Assembly: GCF_030285665.1 (NCBI RefSeq)
Contig: NZ_CP127295.1
Location: forward strand, 3,286,001 to 3,350,000
Direction: 5' to 3'
DNA from: Amycolatopsis mongoliensis
GTDB lineage: Bacteria > Actinomycetota > Actinomycetes > Mycobacteriales > Pseudonocardiaceae
Length of the DNA: 64,000 nt
Shown: piece by piece, positions 35,865-45,133 of the stretch
Layout: each line of letters begins with the position of its first letter
Numbering within the stretch: position 1 is the first letter of the stretch
Notes under the pieces: model-generated
Database searches by the model: none
The model's input: the letters and a program-made list of their open reading frames with translations, nothing else
What the model was told of the DNA's origin: nothing
Translations under genes and position numbers: made by a program

Positions 35865-37763
35865 CTACCGGCGGGGCGCCGGGTCCCTGGGCAGGCCCTG
35901 GGCCGGGAAGCTGCCGGTCGGCTCGGGGCGCAGCGGCCGGTCGCCGCCGAGGCCCGGCACGAGCGAGCCGCCGCGGCGCACCAGGTACGTCTGGGTCAGG
36001 CCGACCGCCAGCACGAGCGTGATCACCAGGAAGCCGATCCAGTACGTCGGCGGCAGCAGCAGGCCGACCGCCCCGCCGAGGCACCAGGCCAGCTGCAGCA
36101 CGGTTTCCGAGCGGCCGAACGCCGACGCGCGCGACTCCTCGGGCAGGTCCTCCTGGATGACGGCGTCGAGGCTGATCTTGGCCAGCGCGCTGGCCGTCGC
36201 GCCGACCAGGCCGACGATCGCGGCCGTGGCCAGGCCGGGCAGGATCGTCGCGACCAGCGCGGCCAGCACGCAGCCCGCCACGCACCCGACGATCACCTGG
36301 TCCGGGCGGCCGAAGTGCAGGCGTGAGCCCAGCGCGTTGCCGAGGAACCCGCCGGCGCCCGCGGCGGCGCCGATCACGCCGAGCAGCAGCAGCTGCATGA
36401 ACGGCGTCTGCCCGCTGCCTTCGGTCTGGGCCTTCACCGCGAACGCGGCGAACATCATGAGGAAGCCGGTGAGGATGCGCACCGAGCCGTTGCCCCAGAG
36501 CGCGACGACGATGTGGCGCCCCATCGGCTGACGGCGCTTCTTCTCCTTCGGGTGGGCCCACAGCGACGTCGGCACCTCACCCTCGGTCGCCTCGACCCAG
36601 GCCGGGATCCGCATCGACTGCACGGCGGCGGCGACGCAGATCAGCGCGGTGAACCAGAGCGCGCCCGCCGAGCCGGAGATCGCGTTGATGCCGCTGGCCA
36701 GCGCGCCGAACGCGCCCGCGGCGACCAGGCCGAACGTGGTCAGCCGGGCGTTGGTCTTGGAGAGCGTGATCTCCGACGGCAGCACCCGCGGTGTCACCGC
36801 GGCCTTGAGCACGGTGAACGACTTCGACAGCACCATCATCCCGAGTGCGGCCGGGTAGAGCAGCCAGTCGTCGAAGTGCAGGGCCATCACGACGGCCATC
36901 AGCCCCTGGCCGACCGACGACGCGCACATCGCCAGCCGCCGGCCGCGCTGGACCTTGTCGAGCGCGGGCCCGATCACCGGCGCGACCAGCGCGAACGGCG
37001 CGATCGTGATCAGCAGGTAGAGCGCGACCTTGCCCTTGCTCTCGCCGCTCGTCGCGGCGAAGAACAGGGTGTTGGCCAGCGCGATGGCCATCGCCGCGTC
37101 GCTGGCGTAGTTCAGCATCACGGCGTAGGTCAGCGACGTGAGACCGGATTTTTCGGCGCCGTCGGCCTTCGTCGCGCGCTGGAAGGCGCCCACGGCCTGG
37201 CCGGTCAGCTGCCGGCTGCGCATCGCCGCGACCCGCGTGACGGTGATCTTCTTCGGCAGCTTCGGCGTGCCGCCCGGGGTGCGCGGTTCCTCCCGCGGCG
37301 GCTGGGGCGCCGGCTCGGGCGGCCGCGGTTCGCCCGCGTAGCCGCCGGTGTCGTAGTGCTCGTACTCACCGCTGCCGGGGCGGCGTTCGCCCTGGTAGAA
37401 ACCGGGCGGCTCGCGGTGCACGGGCTCGGTGCGGTTCGGGTCGTACGGCCGGGCACCGCGCGGAGGCGGCGGACGGTGCCCCCGCGGCGCGGCGGCGGTC
37501 GGCGCTTCGTTCGCGTTCGGCACGCGGTCGTCGTAGTAGCCACCACGCGGGGGTGGCGACGGTGGCGGGACGGGCCGTTCGACGCGGGTGGGCGGCGGCG
37601 CACTCCGGTGCTCGACGCGGGTGTGCTCCGCCCGGGTGGGGGCGACGGCCTCCCGCCACGGCTTGGCCTGCGCCGCGCCCGGCTCCGGTGCCCAGCGCCG
37701 CTTCGGCTTGCGGCCGCGCGGCTGCGAGCCGGAGCCGTCGGAGCGGGAGCCGAAGAGTGCCAC
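35865..37763 (-). CDS. MFS-type membrane protein with long disordered N-terminus (Rv0876c-like)
   Basis: A 632-residue protein. Residues 1-170 are Pro/Arg/Gly-rich and hydrophilic, probably cytoplasmic and disordered. From about 210 to 600 there are 10-12 hydrophobic segments typical of the major facilitator superfamily, with GRRLAMC after the second helix. The GTG start at 37763 follows AAGG and AGGA. Substrate unknown. The pairing with the DUF2771 lipoprotein is kept in mycobacteria, which suggests a shared envelope role (inference). Confidence 0.82.
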   Translation of the reverse strand: MALFGSRSDGSGSQPRGRKPKRRWAPEPGAAQAKPWREAVAPTRAEHTRVEHRSAPPPTRVERPVPPPSPPPRGGYYDDRVPNANEAPTAAAPRGHRPPPPRGARPYDPNRTEPVHREPPGFYQGERRPGSGEYEHYDTGGYAGEPRPPEPAPQPPREEPRTPGGTPKLPKKITVTRVAAMRSRQLTGQAVGAFQRATKADGAEKSGLTSLTYAVMLNYASDAAMAIALANTLFFAATSGESKGKVALYLLITIAPFALVAPVIGPALDKVQRGRRLAMCASSVGQGLMAVVMALHFDDWLLYPAALGMMVLSKSFTVLKAAVTPRVLPSEITLSKTNARLTTFGLVAAGAFGALASGINAISGSAGALWFTALICVAAAVQSMRIPAWVEATEGEVPTSLWAHPKEKKRRQPMGRHIVVALWGNGSVRILTGFLMMFAAFAVKAQTEGSGQTPFMQLLLLGVIGAAAGAGGFLGNALGSRLHFGRPDQVIVGCVAGCVLAALVATILPGLATAAIVGLVGATASALAKISLDAVIQEDLPEESRASAFGRSETVLQLAWCLGGAVGLLLPPTYWIGFLVITLVLAVGLTQTYLVRRGGSLVPGLGGDRPLRPEPTGSFPAQGLPRDPAPRR

Positions 37764-37812
37764 GTCTCAATCCTGCCTTACCGGGGGCCGGTTCCGCCTG
37801 CTCATCCGTGCT

Positions 37813-38580
37813 TCAGTCGTTCTTCGGGACGAACCTCACCCGGAACGTGACCTGCCACTGCTTCCCGGTGAGGAGGAACTCGTCCGTGCCCGGTATGGCG
37901 GCTATGCCGTTGAGCACGTCCTCGGTGCCGGTTCTGTTCAGCTGCGCGCGCAGCTGACCTGCGTCGATCATCCCGGTGACGTGTCCGGTGGCGGCGTCGA
38001 CCCGCAGGATGGTGTCGGTGTGCCAAACGTTTGCGTAGACGTCGCCGCCCACGCATTCGAGCTCGTTGAGCTGGTCGCGCCCGACGTCGACGGCGCCGGT
38101 GACGGCGAAGGTCTTCGGGTCGCGGAAGGTCAGCTGGGCCGAGCCGTTGCTCATGACGAGCCGTCCGCCGGCCTGGTGGCACAGGCCCCAGCCCTCGCCC
38201 TGGAAGGGCACTCGCCGCAGCTCGGCGAGGGTTTTCGCGTCGCGTTCGATGGCGAAGCCGTCCTGCCAGGTGAGCTGCCACAGCGTCGGCCCGAGCACGG
38301 TGACGCCTTCGCCGAAGAGCGGCGAGGGGAGCGTGGCCGTGGTGGTGGGTGGCCCGCCGGCGGGCCCCGCCGTGAGCGTCGACTGCCCGGCGAGGCCCGT
38401 GCTTTCGTAGAGGGTGTCGCCGGCGAACTCGAGGCCTTCGGTGAAGGCGGCGGGGTCGTGCGGCAGGGTCGAGACCACCTGGACGGTCAGCTGTTCCGGG
38501 CTCGTCTCCTGGCCGGGGGCACTGGCGCAGCCGCCCAGCGCGGCGGCCACCAGCAGCGTGGTGATGATCGGCGTGCGCAC
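37813..38580 (-). CDS. Glutamine cyclotransferase-family lipoprotein
   Basis: A 255-residue exported protein. The lipobox AALGGC places the lipid near residue 16. The rest is a five-blade beta-propeller of the plant-type glutaminyl cyclase family: AAFTEGLEFAGDTLYESTG, NELECVGGDVYANVWHTDTI and the C-terminal LNGIAAIPGTDEFLLTGKQW. Such enzymes form N-terminal pyroglutamate. The GTG at 38580 has CAGGCT six bases upstream, a possible leaderless -10. It diverges from the DUF3027 gene. Confidence 0.88.
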   Translation of the reverse strand: MRTPIITTLLVAAALGGCASAPGQETSPEQLTVQVVSTLPHDPAAFTEGLEFAGDTLYESTGLAGQSTLTAGPAGGPPTTTATLPSPLFGEGVTVLGPTLWQLTWQDGFAIERDAKTLAELRRVPFQGEGWGLCHQAGGRLVMSNGSAQLTFRDPKTFAVTGAVDVGRDQLNELECVGGDVYANVWHTDTILRVDAATGHVTGMIDAGQLRAQLNRTGTEDVLNGIAAIPGTDEFLLTGKQWQVTFRVRFVPKND

Positions 38581-38630
38581 ATGAACAGCCTGGCACGGGC
38601 GCCGAGGATGCGTGCGGCACAATTGGCCGC

Positions 38631-40541
38631 ATGACGCTGCTGCTGACCCTCGATGACGGTTCCGTGCAGCGCAAGCTCGCCGATGCGGTGGAGTTCGCGC
38701 GCGCGGCGGTGCTCGACGAAACGCCCGAGGAGCAGATCGGCACTCACGTGGGTGTTTCCCGTGAGGACGCGGTCACGGCGAGTCACCTCTTCGAGGCCCA
38801 GGTACCCGGCTACCGCGGCTGGCGCTGGTGCGTGACGGTCGCCCTGGCGGGCGACGACGAGCCGGTGACGGTCAGCGAGGTCGTGCTGGTGCCCGGCCCC
38901 GAGGCGCTGATCGCGCCGGCGTGGGTGCCGTGGGAGCGCCGGGTGCGCGCGGGCGACCTGGGCGTCGGCGACATCTTCCCGACGGACGAGAACGACCCGC
39001 GCCTGGCCCCGGCGTACCTGCAGTCGGACGACCCGGCGGTGGAGGAGGTTTCCCGCGAGGCCGGCCTGGGGCGCGTCCACGTGCTGTCCCGTTTCGGCCG
39101 GACGGAGGCGGCGTCCCGCTGGCACGGCGGCGAGTTCGGGCCGCGCTCGGACATGGCTCGCAGCGCCCCGGACGTGTGCGGGACGTGCGGGTTCTTCGTG
39201 CCGCTGGCGGGTTCGCTGCGCGGGGTGTTCGGGGCGTGCAGCAACGACATCTCCCCGGCGGACGGCCACGTGGTGGACGTGGAGTACGGGTGCGGGGCGC
39301 ACTCGGAGGTCGAGGTCGAGGTGACGTCGTCGGTCCCGGTGGCCGAGCTGGTGTACGACGACTCGCTGTTGGACTTCACGCCGGTCGCCCCTTCGGAGGT
39401 GGCGGAATCGGCGGCGGCCGAGCCGGAGACGGCGATCACGGAGGCGGACGTCTCGCCGGCGGAGGTGGAGCCGGAGGTGGCCGACGCGGCTGTGGCTGAG
39501 GATGCGGCTGTGGATGTGGTCGCTGTCGCGGTCGCCGAGCCGGTGGCGGCCGACCAGAGCGCGACCGAGTCCGATTCGGCTCCGGCACAGGTTGAGGCGG
39601 CTGTGGCTGCCGAGCCGGTGGCGGCTGAGCCCGACTCACCGCAAGCCGAGGCAGCTGTCGTGGCTGCCGAGCCGGTCGCGGCGACCGAGGGCGAAGCGGC
39701 CGAGGGCGAAGCGACTGAGGCGGCGGCCGAGCCGGTGCAGGCCGAGGCGGCCGATGTGGTGGCCGAGCCGGTTGCGGCCGAGGGCGAAGCGACCGATGCG
39801 GCGGCTGAGCCGAGTGCGACCGATGGCGAAGCGGCCGATGCGGCGGCCGAGGAGGTGCAGGCCGAAGCGACTGATGCGGCCGCCGGCGCGGGTGCGGCGG
39901 ACTCCGAGCAGACCGAGGTGACGGTTCCCGAGACCGAGCGTGCGACGATCGCCGAACCGGTCGCGGCGCAGGCCGATGTGGCTGCCGAGCCGCAGGCGGC
40001 AACCGAGCCCGCGGCCGAGTCGGCCGATGAGCAGGCGGAAGTTGCCGCCGAAGCTGCTGCGCCGGTGCAGGCTGCTGTGGCGGACCCTGCGGAGGCGCAG
40101 CCGGCGCAAGCCGAGGTGACCGATGCCGCTGCTCAGCCGGAGCCGAGCCCGGCCGAGCCGCCGGCGGCTCCCGTCGCGGCGGATGTTCCCGAGCCCGCGG
40201 AGGCCGAGCCCACTCAGGCTGAGGTCACGGATGCGGTTGCCGACCCTGCGCCAGCGGTTCCCGAGCCCACGGAGGCTGAGCCCACTCAGGCTGAAGTCAC
40301 GGATGCGGTGGCCGAGCCGCAGCAGGCCGAAGCCGTTGCGCCGGTGGTGCCCGAGCCCGCCGAGGCCGAGCCTGCACAGGCTGAGGTCACCGACGCGGAG
40401 CCGCCGCAGGGTGATGAGTTGCCTGTCGCCGCTCTCACCGACAATGTCGTCACCGAGACCTCGGAGACCGCTCAGGCCGATGAGGCTCAGGCCGCGGCCG
40501 ACAGTACTGGCGAAGCCACCGGTGAGCAGCGGAACCTCTGA
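38631..40541 (+). CDS. DUF3027 protein with a ~390-residue Ala/Glu/Val/Pro-rich tail
   Basis: A 636-residue protein. Residues 1-235 are a DUF3027 domain: LADAVEFARAAVLDETPEEQ, the WV-rich section with RVRAGDLGVGDIFPT, and a possible metal site in CGTCGFF with a later Cys (ACSN) and Cys-His near AEVE. The remaining ~390 residues are an acidic, disordered repeat of EPxxAE and VTDA units. The mycobacterial counterpart Rv0877 is about 260 residues, so the tail is lineage-specific. CACAAT is seven bases before the ATG (possible leaderless). The next gene overlaps it by 20 bases. Function unknown. Confidence 0.83.
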   Translation: MTLLLTLDDGSVQRKLADAVEFARAAVLDETPEEQIGTHVGVSREDAVTASHLFEAQVPGYRGWRWCVTVALAGDDEPVTVSEVVLVPGPEALIAPAWVPWERRVRAGDLGVGDIFPTDENDPRLAPAYLQSDDPAVEEVSREAGLGRVHVLSRFGRTEAASRWHGGEFGPRSDMARSAPDVCGTCGFFVPLAGSLRGVFGACSNDISPADGHVVDVEYGCGAHSEVEVEVTSSVPVAELVYDDSLLDFTPVAPSEVAESAAAEPETAITEADVSPAEVEPEVADAAVAEDAAVDVVAVAVAEPVAADQSATESDSAPAQVEAAVAAEPVAAEPDSPQAEAAVVAAEPVAATEGEAAEGEATEAAAEPVQAEAADVVAEPVAAEGEATDAAAEPSATDGEAADAAAEEVQAEATDAAAGAGAADSEQTEVTVPETERATIAEPVAAQADVAAEPQAATEPAAESADEQAEVAAEAAAPVQAAVADPAEAQPAQAEVTDAAAQPEPSPAEPPAAPVAADVPEPAEAEPTQAEVTDAVADPAPAVPEPTEAEPTQAEVTDAVAEPQQAEAVAPVVPEPAEAEPAQAEVTDAEPPQGDELPVAALTDNVVTETSETAQADEAQAAADSTGEATGEQRNL

Positions 40542-43341
40542 GCCGCACGGGGCCGATCCCTTCGGCACCGCGCGGCTCCGTGACTCCACCCTGCGCGCCT
40601 GGCAGGACTCGCCCACCCGGCTCATCGAGGACACCAACGTCGAGCGGGATCTGCGCGTCGGTGCCTATCGGGATCGGCTCTTCGTCGAGCTCGCCCAGAA
40701 CGCCGCCGATGCCGCCATGGCCGCCGGGCGGCCCGGCCGGATCCGGGCGTCCCTCGTGGACGGGGAACTCAGGTTCGCCAACACCGGCGCCCCGCTCGAC
40801 GCGCGCGGGGTCGCTTCCCTCGCCTCGCTGAGGGCATCCGGGAAGACCGGGGACACCGTCGGGCGCTTCGGGGTCGGGTTCGCCGCCGTCCGGACCGTTT
40901 CCGACGCTCCCAGCGTCGTCTCCACCACCGGCGGGGTCACCTTCTCCGCCCGGGAAACCCGCGCTGCCGCACACATCGAAGGCGACGTTCCGGTCCTGCG
41001 GCTTCCCTGGCCGGTGGCGGCCGACGTCCCGGCCGGCTTCGACACCGAAGTCCGGCTGCCGCTCCGGGACGACGTCGACGGGCAGGCGCTGCTCGATCAG
41101 CTCGGCGAGGACGTCGGGGACCTGCTCCTCGCCCTGCCGTGGCTCGCGGAGGCCGATGTGGACGGTCGCGTGTGGACACGGCGAGCTGACGGCGACACCG
41201 TCGAAATCCGGGGCCCGGAAAAGGAAACCCGGTGGCTGACCCATCGTGGTGACGTCGTCTGGGCGGTGCCGGTCGACTCCGACGGAGTCCCGAAGCCGCT
41301 CGGCGAAGACGTCCTGCACGCGCCCACCCCCACCGACGACGGACTCTCGCTGCCCGCGCGGCTTCTCGCGACCTTGCCCGTCGAACCTTCGCGTCGTCGG
41401 GCGCTGCCCGGGCCCGAGCTGACCCAAGCGCTCGAGAACGCCGCCGCCGAGTACGTTCGGCTGGTTCGCTTGCTGCCGCCGGAACAGCGGTTCGCCCTCG
41501 TTCCCGTGCCGGGGTTCCCGAAGTCCACTGTGGACGCAAAGCTGCGGGACGAAGTGCTGGCGAACCTCAGTGCCGAGCCGTGGCTGTCCACTCAGGACGG
41601 TGGGGAAGTCGCCGGGCGGCAGGCGAAGGTGCTCGACGTCGACGTGCCCGGGCTGCCCGAGCTGATCGCCGACGTCGTTCCCGGCCTGCTCAAGGGCGCG
41701 GCGCCCGCCGGTGTGCTGAAAGCCGTTGCGGTGCAGGTCATCGGCATCGAAGAGGTGCTGGAAACGCTGACCGGCGTCTCCCGTGAGCCGAGCTGGTGGC
41801 ACGACGTCTACGCGGCACTCGCCCGGGCGGTCGAGTCCCACGCGCTCGCGAGTGAGCGGCTGGACGGGCTGCCCGTGCCCCTCTCCGACGGCCGGACGCT
41901 GCCCGGGGCGCGGGGTTGCCTGCTGGTCGAAGGCTCGGCCGAGCTGCTCGAGCTGCTGTCCGATGTGGATATTCCCGGACTGAGGCTGGTGCACCCCGCC
42001 GCGTCGCACCCGCTGCTGGAACGATTGGGCGCCAAGCAAGCCGACGCCAGGGAACTGCTCAACGCCGACCAGCTGCGCGACGCCGTCGAGCGCAGTGTCG
42101 AAGACGTCAAGTCCGGATTGGACGGGACGACCCTCGCGGGGGCCGTCCTCCGGCTGATCGCCGACTGCGGCGACGAAGCCCCTCGGTGGGTCGGTGCGCT
42201 CGCCCTGCCCGCCACCGACACCTGGCGACGCGCCGACGAGCTCGTGCTCCCGGCGTCACCGCTGCTCGACGTCTTCGACGAAGAAGTCTTCGACGAGGAC
42301 GGCGCACTCGACGTCCTCGACGAGGACTTCGCCGAAGACTGGCCGGACGACACGCTCGAGGCCGCCGGTGTGCTCGACTCGTTCGCGCTGGTCGTCGACG
42401 ACGAGCCGCACGAGCCCGACCACGACCTGCCGGACGAGGAAGCCTGGTGGGACTCGCTGCCGGAGCCGCCGTCGACGCTCGTCGCGATCCGGGACCTCGA
42501 CCTCGTCGCCGACGACGCCTGGCCCGCCGCCCTGCGCCTGCTCGCCGCGCGTCCCGAGACGCTGCGCGCTCTGCGCACGTCGAACGGGCACGCGGCCTGG
42601 TGGATCGCGCAGTACGCCGTGCTCGGCGGGCTCGCCCCCAGCGAGTGGCGCCTGCCCGGCGCCGACCTGGCCGGGCTCTACGACGAGGCTCCCGACCTCG
42701 GCCTGAGCGAGGACCTGCTCGAGACCGCCGGGGTGCGGACCGACCTGACACTGTCCAGTGTGGACGAGGTCGAAGACGTCCTGAAGCGCCTCGCGGATCC
42801 GAATCGGACGATCTCGGGTGGACTGACCACCCGTGCTTACGACGCGGTCGTCGAGTCCGGGTTCGAACCCCGGCCGCCGGAGGCGGTTCGCGCCGCCGAC
42901 GGGTCCGTCGTGGACGGTGCGCTGGTCCTCGACGTGCCGTGGGTGGCCGGCGCCCTGGAACCCGACCAGTACGTCGTCGCGCCCGAGGACCCCGAACGCC
43001 TCGCCGACCTGCTCGACCTCCCGCTCGCCAGTACCGAAGAAGCCGTGGTGACCAGTGCAGGCGAGTACGCGCCTTGGGCCGAGCTACCTGCGCTGAAGCT
43101 CGTCGCGGACCAGCTCGGCATCCGGCTGCCCGAGGGCGGCGTCCTGGTGCACGACCCGCTGACCGTGGCGATCCAGGGCACCGAGCACGATGTCCAGTGG
43201 TGGTCCGACGACCGGCTGCACGCCGCCGACACGTCCGAAGGCCTGGCGCGCGCGTTCGCCTGGGCGGCCGGGCGCTGGCCGGACCGGCACCTGATCACGG
43301 CGCTGCTCGACGACCCCTCGCCGCGGACGCTGCTCGCGTAA
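40522..43341 (+). CDS. Sacsin/HSP90-like N-terminal ATPase domain protein
   Basis: A 939-residue protein. Residues ~25-200 are a GHKL ATP-binding domain: ELAQNAADAAM (metal-binding Asn), FANTGAPLDARGV, and the lid GRFGVGFAAVR. This is the sacsin/HSP90-type arrangement. The rest is acidic and Trp/Leu-rich with no recognised domain, including a run of Asp/Glu at about 575-650. The GTG at 40522 lies inside the end of the DUF3027 gene (20-base overlap), so the two are coupled. A chaperone-like role is inferred from the fold. Antiviral use of such domains in other bacteria is known, but nothing around this gene indicates defence. Confidence 0.78.
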   Translation: MSSGTSEPHGADPFGTARLRDSTLRAWQDSPTRLIEDTNVERDLRVGAYRDRLFVELAQNAADAAMAAGRPGRIRASLVDGELRFANTGAPLDARGVASLASLRASGKTGDTVGRFGVGFAAVRTVSDAPSVVSTTGGVTFSARETRAAAHIEGDVPVLRLPWPVAADVPAGFDTEVRLPLRDDVDGQALLDQLGEDVGDLLLALPWLAEADVDGRVWTRRADGDTVEIRGPEKETRWLTHRGDVVWAVPVDSDGVPKPLGEDVLHAPTPTDDGLSLPARLLATLPVEPSRRRALPGPELTQALENAAAEYVRLVRLLPPEQRFALVPVPGFPKSTVDAKLRDEVLANLSAEPWLSTQDGGEVAGRQAKVLDVDVPGLPELIADVVPGLLKGAAPAGVLKAVAVQVIGIEEVLETLTGVSREPSWWHDVYAALARAVESHALASERLDGLPVPLSDGRTLPGARGCLLVEGSAELLELLSDVDIPGLRLVHPAASHPLLERLGAKQADARELLNADQLRDAVERSVEDVKSGLDGTTLAGAVLRLIADCGDEAPRWVGALALPATDTWRRADELVLPASPLLDVFDEEVFDEDGALDVLDEDFAEDWPDDTLEAAGVLDSFALVVDDEPHEPDHDLPDEEAWWDSLPEPPSTLVAIRDLDLVADDAWPAALRLLAARPETLRALRTSNGHAAWWIAQYAVLGGLAPSEWRLPGADLAGLYDEAPDLGLSEDLLETAGVRTDLTLSSVDEVEDVLKRLADPNRTISGGLTTRAYDAVVESGFEPRPPEAVRAADGSVVDGALVLDVPWVAGALEPDQYVVAPEDPERLADLLDLPLASTEEAVVTSAGEYAPWAELPALKLVADQLGIRLPEGGVLVHDPLTVAIQGTEHDVQWWSDDRLHAADTSEGLARAFAWAAGRWPDRHLITALLDDPSPRTLLA

Positions 43342-43353
43342 GCGCCGACGGCC

Positions 43354-43620
43354 TCAGAGGCGCTGCGCCGACTTCGAGCCCCGCCGGGCGGCGGCCCGCT
43401 GCCAGGCGATGATCGCCATGCCGACGAACCCGAGCACGAACCCGGACAGCGCGGTCTGCACCCACAGCCCCGAAGTCGTGAAGAAGAGCACCACCAGCGC
43501 GACAGTCCAGATCGAAGTGCCTACGATCACCACCGGCGTCAGGTCGGTCAGCCTCTTGGGCAGCTCCGGCGTGGGCCGCAACGAGCCCGTAACCTCCGGT
43601 GGATTGATCGGTTCACTCAC
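43354..43620 (-). CDS. DUF2530 small membrane protein
   Basis: An 88-residue protein with two predicted membrane helices (PVVIVGTSIWTVALVVLFF and VQTALSGFVLGFVGMAIIAW) and a basic tail, like the actinobacterial DUF2530 family; Rv0879c is similar in size and place. The GTG at 43620 has TACCCT seven bases upstream, so a leaderless message is likely and the longer upstream frame is rejected. Convergent with the ATPase gene, divergent from the permease. Function unknown. Confidence 0.75.
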   Translation of the reverse strand: MSEPINPPEVTGSLRPTPELPKRLTDLTPVVIVGTSIWTVALVVLFFTTSGLWVQTALSGFVLGFVGMAIIAWQRAAARRGSKSAQRL

Positions 43621-43627
43621 GTGGTGA

Positions 43628-43633
43628 AGGGTA
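43628..43633 (-). promoter_or_regulatory. -10 element for leaderless DUF2530
   Basis: TACCCT on the minus strand, seven bases before the GTG at 43620. Confidence 0.45.
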
Positions 43634-43663
43634 CTCCGCAGCAGCGACAGAATGGGCAGGCGA

Positions 43664-45133
43664 ATGGCGGAGCAGGAGACGACCCGTACCGGGACGTCCA
43701 CACTGGACCGGTTCTTCAAGATCACCGAACGGGGTTCGACCGTGCCGCGCGAGCTGCGCGGCGGGCTGGTCACCTTCGTCACGATGGCCTACATCGTGGT
43801 GCTGAACCCGCTGATCATCGGCAGCTTCTCGGCCGGCGACGCGGGCGCGCACAAGGACCTCTTCGGCGGCATCCTGCCCGTCCCGCAGGTCGCCGCGGTG
43901 ACGGCGCTCGTCGCCGGCGTCATGACCATCCTCATGGGGCTGGTCGCGAACTACCCGTTCGCCATCGCGACGGGCCTGGGCATCAACAGCCTGGTCGCGG
44001 TCACCATCGCCCCGCAGATGACCTGGCCCGAGGCGATGGGCCTGGTCGTCATCGAGGGCGTCATCATCGTGGCGCTCGTGCTCACCGGGTTCCGCACCGC
44101 GGTGTTCCGGGCGGTGCCGGCCGCGCTCAAGTCCGCGATCGCCGTCGGCATCGGTGTGTTCATCTGCCTGATCGGCCTGGTCGACGCCGGGTTCGTCCGC
44201 CGGCTGCCGGACGACGCGCACACCACCGTCCCGGTCGGCCTCGGCATCAACGGCTCGATCGCCTCCTGGCCGACCGCGGTGTTCGTCGTCGGCCTGCTGG
44301 TCACCGGAATCCTGGTCGCGCGCAAGGTCAAGGGCGCGATCCTGATCGGCGTGCTGTCGTCGACCGTGCTGGCCATCGTCGTCGAGGCGATCGTCAAGGC
44401 CGGGCCGTCGCAGGGCACGAACCCGAAGGGCTGGAACCTCGGCTACCCGGCGCTGCCGGACCAGGTCGTCGGCCTGCCGAACCTTTCGCTGGTGGGCGAC
44501 GTCTCGTTCGGCGCCTGGACGCGGCTGCCGATCATCACCGTCTGCCTGCTGGTGTTCACCCTGGTGCTGGCCGACTTCTTCGACGCGATGGGCACGATGA
44601 CCGGCCTCGCGAAGGAGGCCGACCTGCTGCCGGCGGACGGCCAGCTCCCCAACGTCGGCAAGGCGCTGTTCGTCGAGGGCCTCGCGGGCGCGGCCGGCGG
44701 GTTCGGCTCGGCCAGCTCGAACACGGTGTTCGTCGAATCGGCGGCGGGCATCGCGGAAGGCGCGCGGACCGGCCTGGCGAACGTCGTCACCGGCGTGCTG
44801 TTCATCGCCGCGATGTTCCTGACGCCGCTCTACCAGGTGGTGCCGGTCGAGGCGGCCGCGCCGGCGCTGGTCGTGGTCGGCGCGATGCTGATGGCGCAGA
44901 TCCGCGACATCGACTTCACCGACTACTCGATCGCGCTCCCGGCGTTCCTGACCATCGTCGTCATGCCGTTCACGTACTCGATCGCCAACGGCATCGGCGC
45001 CGGCTTCGTCAGCTACGTCGTGATCCGCGCGGCGACCGGCAAGGCCCGCCAGGTGCACCCGCTGATGTGGGTGATCGCGGTGGCGTTCGTCGCGTACTTC
45101 GCGGTCGGCCCGCTCCAGGCGGCGTTCCGCTGA
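43664..45133 (+). CDS. NCS2-family purine permease (AzgA-like)
   Basis: A 489-residue transporter with 12-14 hydrophobic segments. It opens with LDRFFKITERGSTVPRELRG, the AzgA-type N-terminus, then MAYIVVLNPLIIG, GLGINSLVAVTIAPQ and FFDAMGTMTGLAKEADLL. Members import adenine, guanine or hypoxanthine with protons. The ATG at 43664 is chosen for the GGGCAGG before it; the in-frame ATG at 43652 would add four residues. It converges with the membrane-anchored gene at 45134. The substrate is predicted by family only. Confidence 0.88.
   Translation: MAEQETTRTGTSTLDRFFKITERGSTVPRELRGGLVTFVTMAYIVVLNPLIIGSFSAGDAGAHKDLFGGILPVPQVAAVTALVAGVMTILMGLVANYPFAIATGLGINSLVAVTIAPQMTWPEAMGLVVIEGVIIVALVLTGFRTAVFRAVPAALKSAIAVGIGVFICLIGLVDAGFVRRLPDDAHTTVPVGLGINGSIASWPTAVFVVGLLVTGILVARKVKGAILIGVLSSTVLAIVVEAIVKAGPSQGTNPKGWNLGYPALPDQVVGLPNLSLVGDVSFGAWTRLPIITVCLLVFTLVLADFFDAMGTMTGLAKEADLLPADGQLPNVGKALFVEGLAGAAGGFGSASSNTVFVESAAGIAEGARTGLANVVTGVLFIAAMFLTPLYQVVPVEAAAPALVVVGAMLMAQIRDIDFTDYSIALPAFLTIVVMPFTYSIANGIGAGFVSYVVIRAATGKARQVHPLMWVIAVAFVAYFAVGPLQAAFR

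Noticed and set aside
39430..40520. Short repeats resembling a CRISPR or minisatellite array
   Set aside because: The repeats stay in frame and code the Ala/Glu/Pro tail of the DUF3027 protein; there are no uniform spacers and no cas genes.
40522..43341. Sacsin/HSP90-like ATPase as part of an antiphage system
   Set aside because: No nuclease, toxin, or known defence partner is nearby, and the surrounding genes are conserved core genes, so a defence call is not supported.
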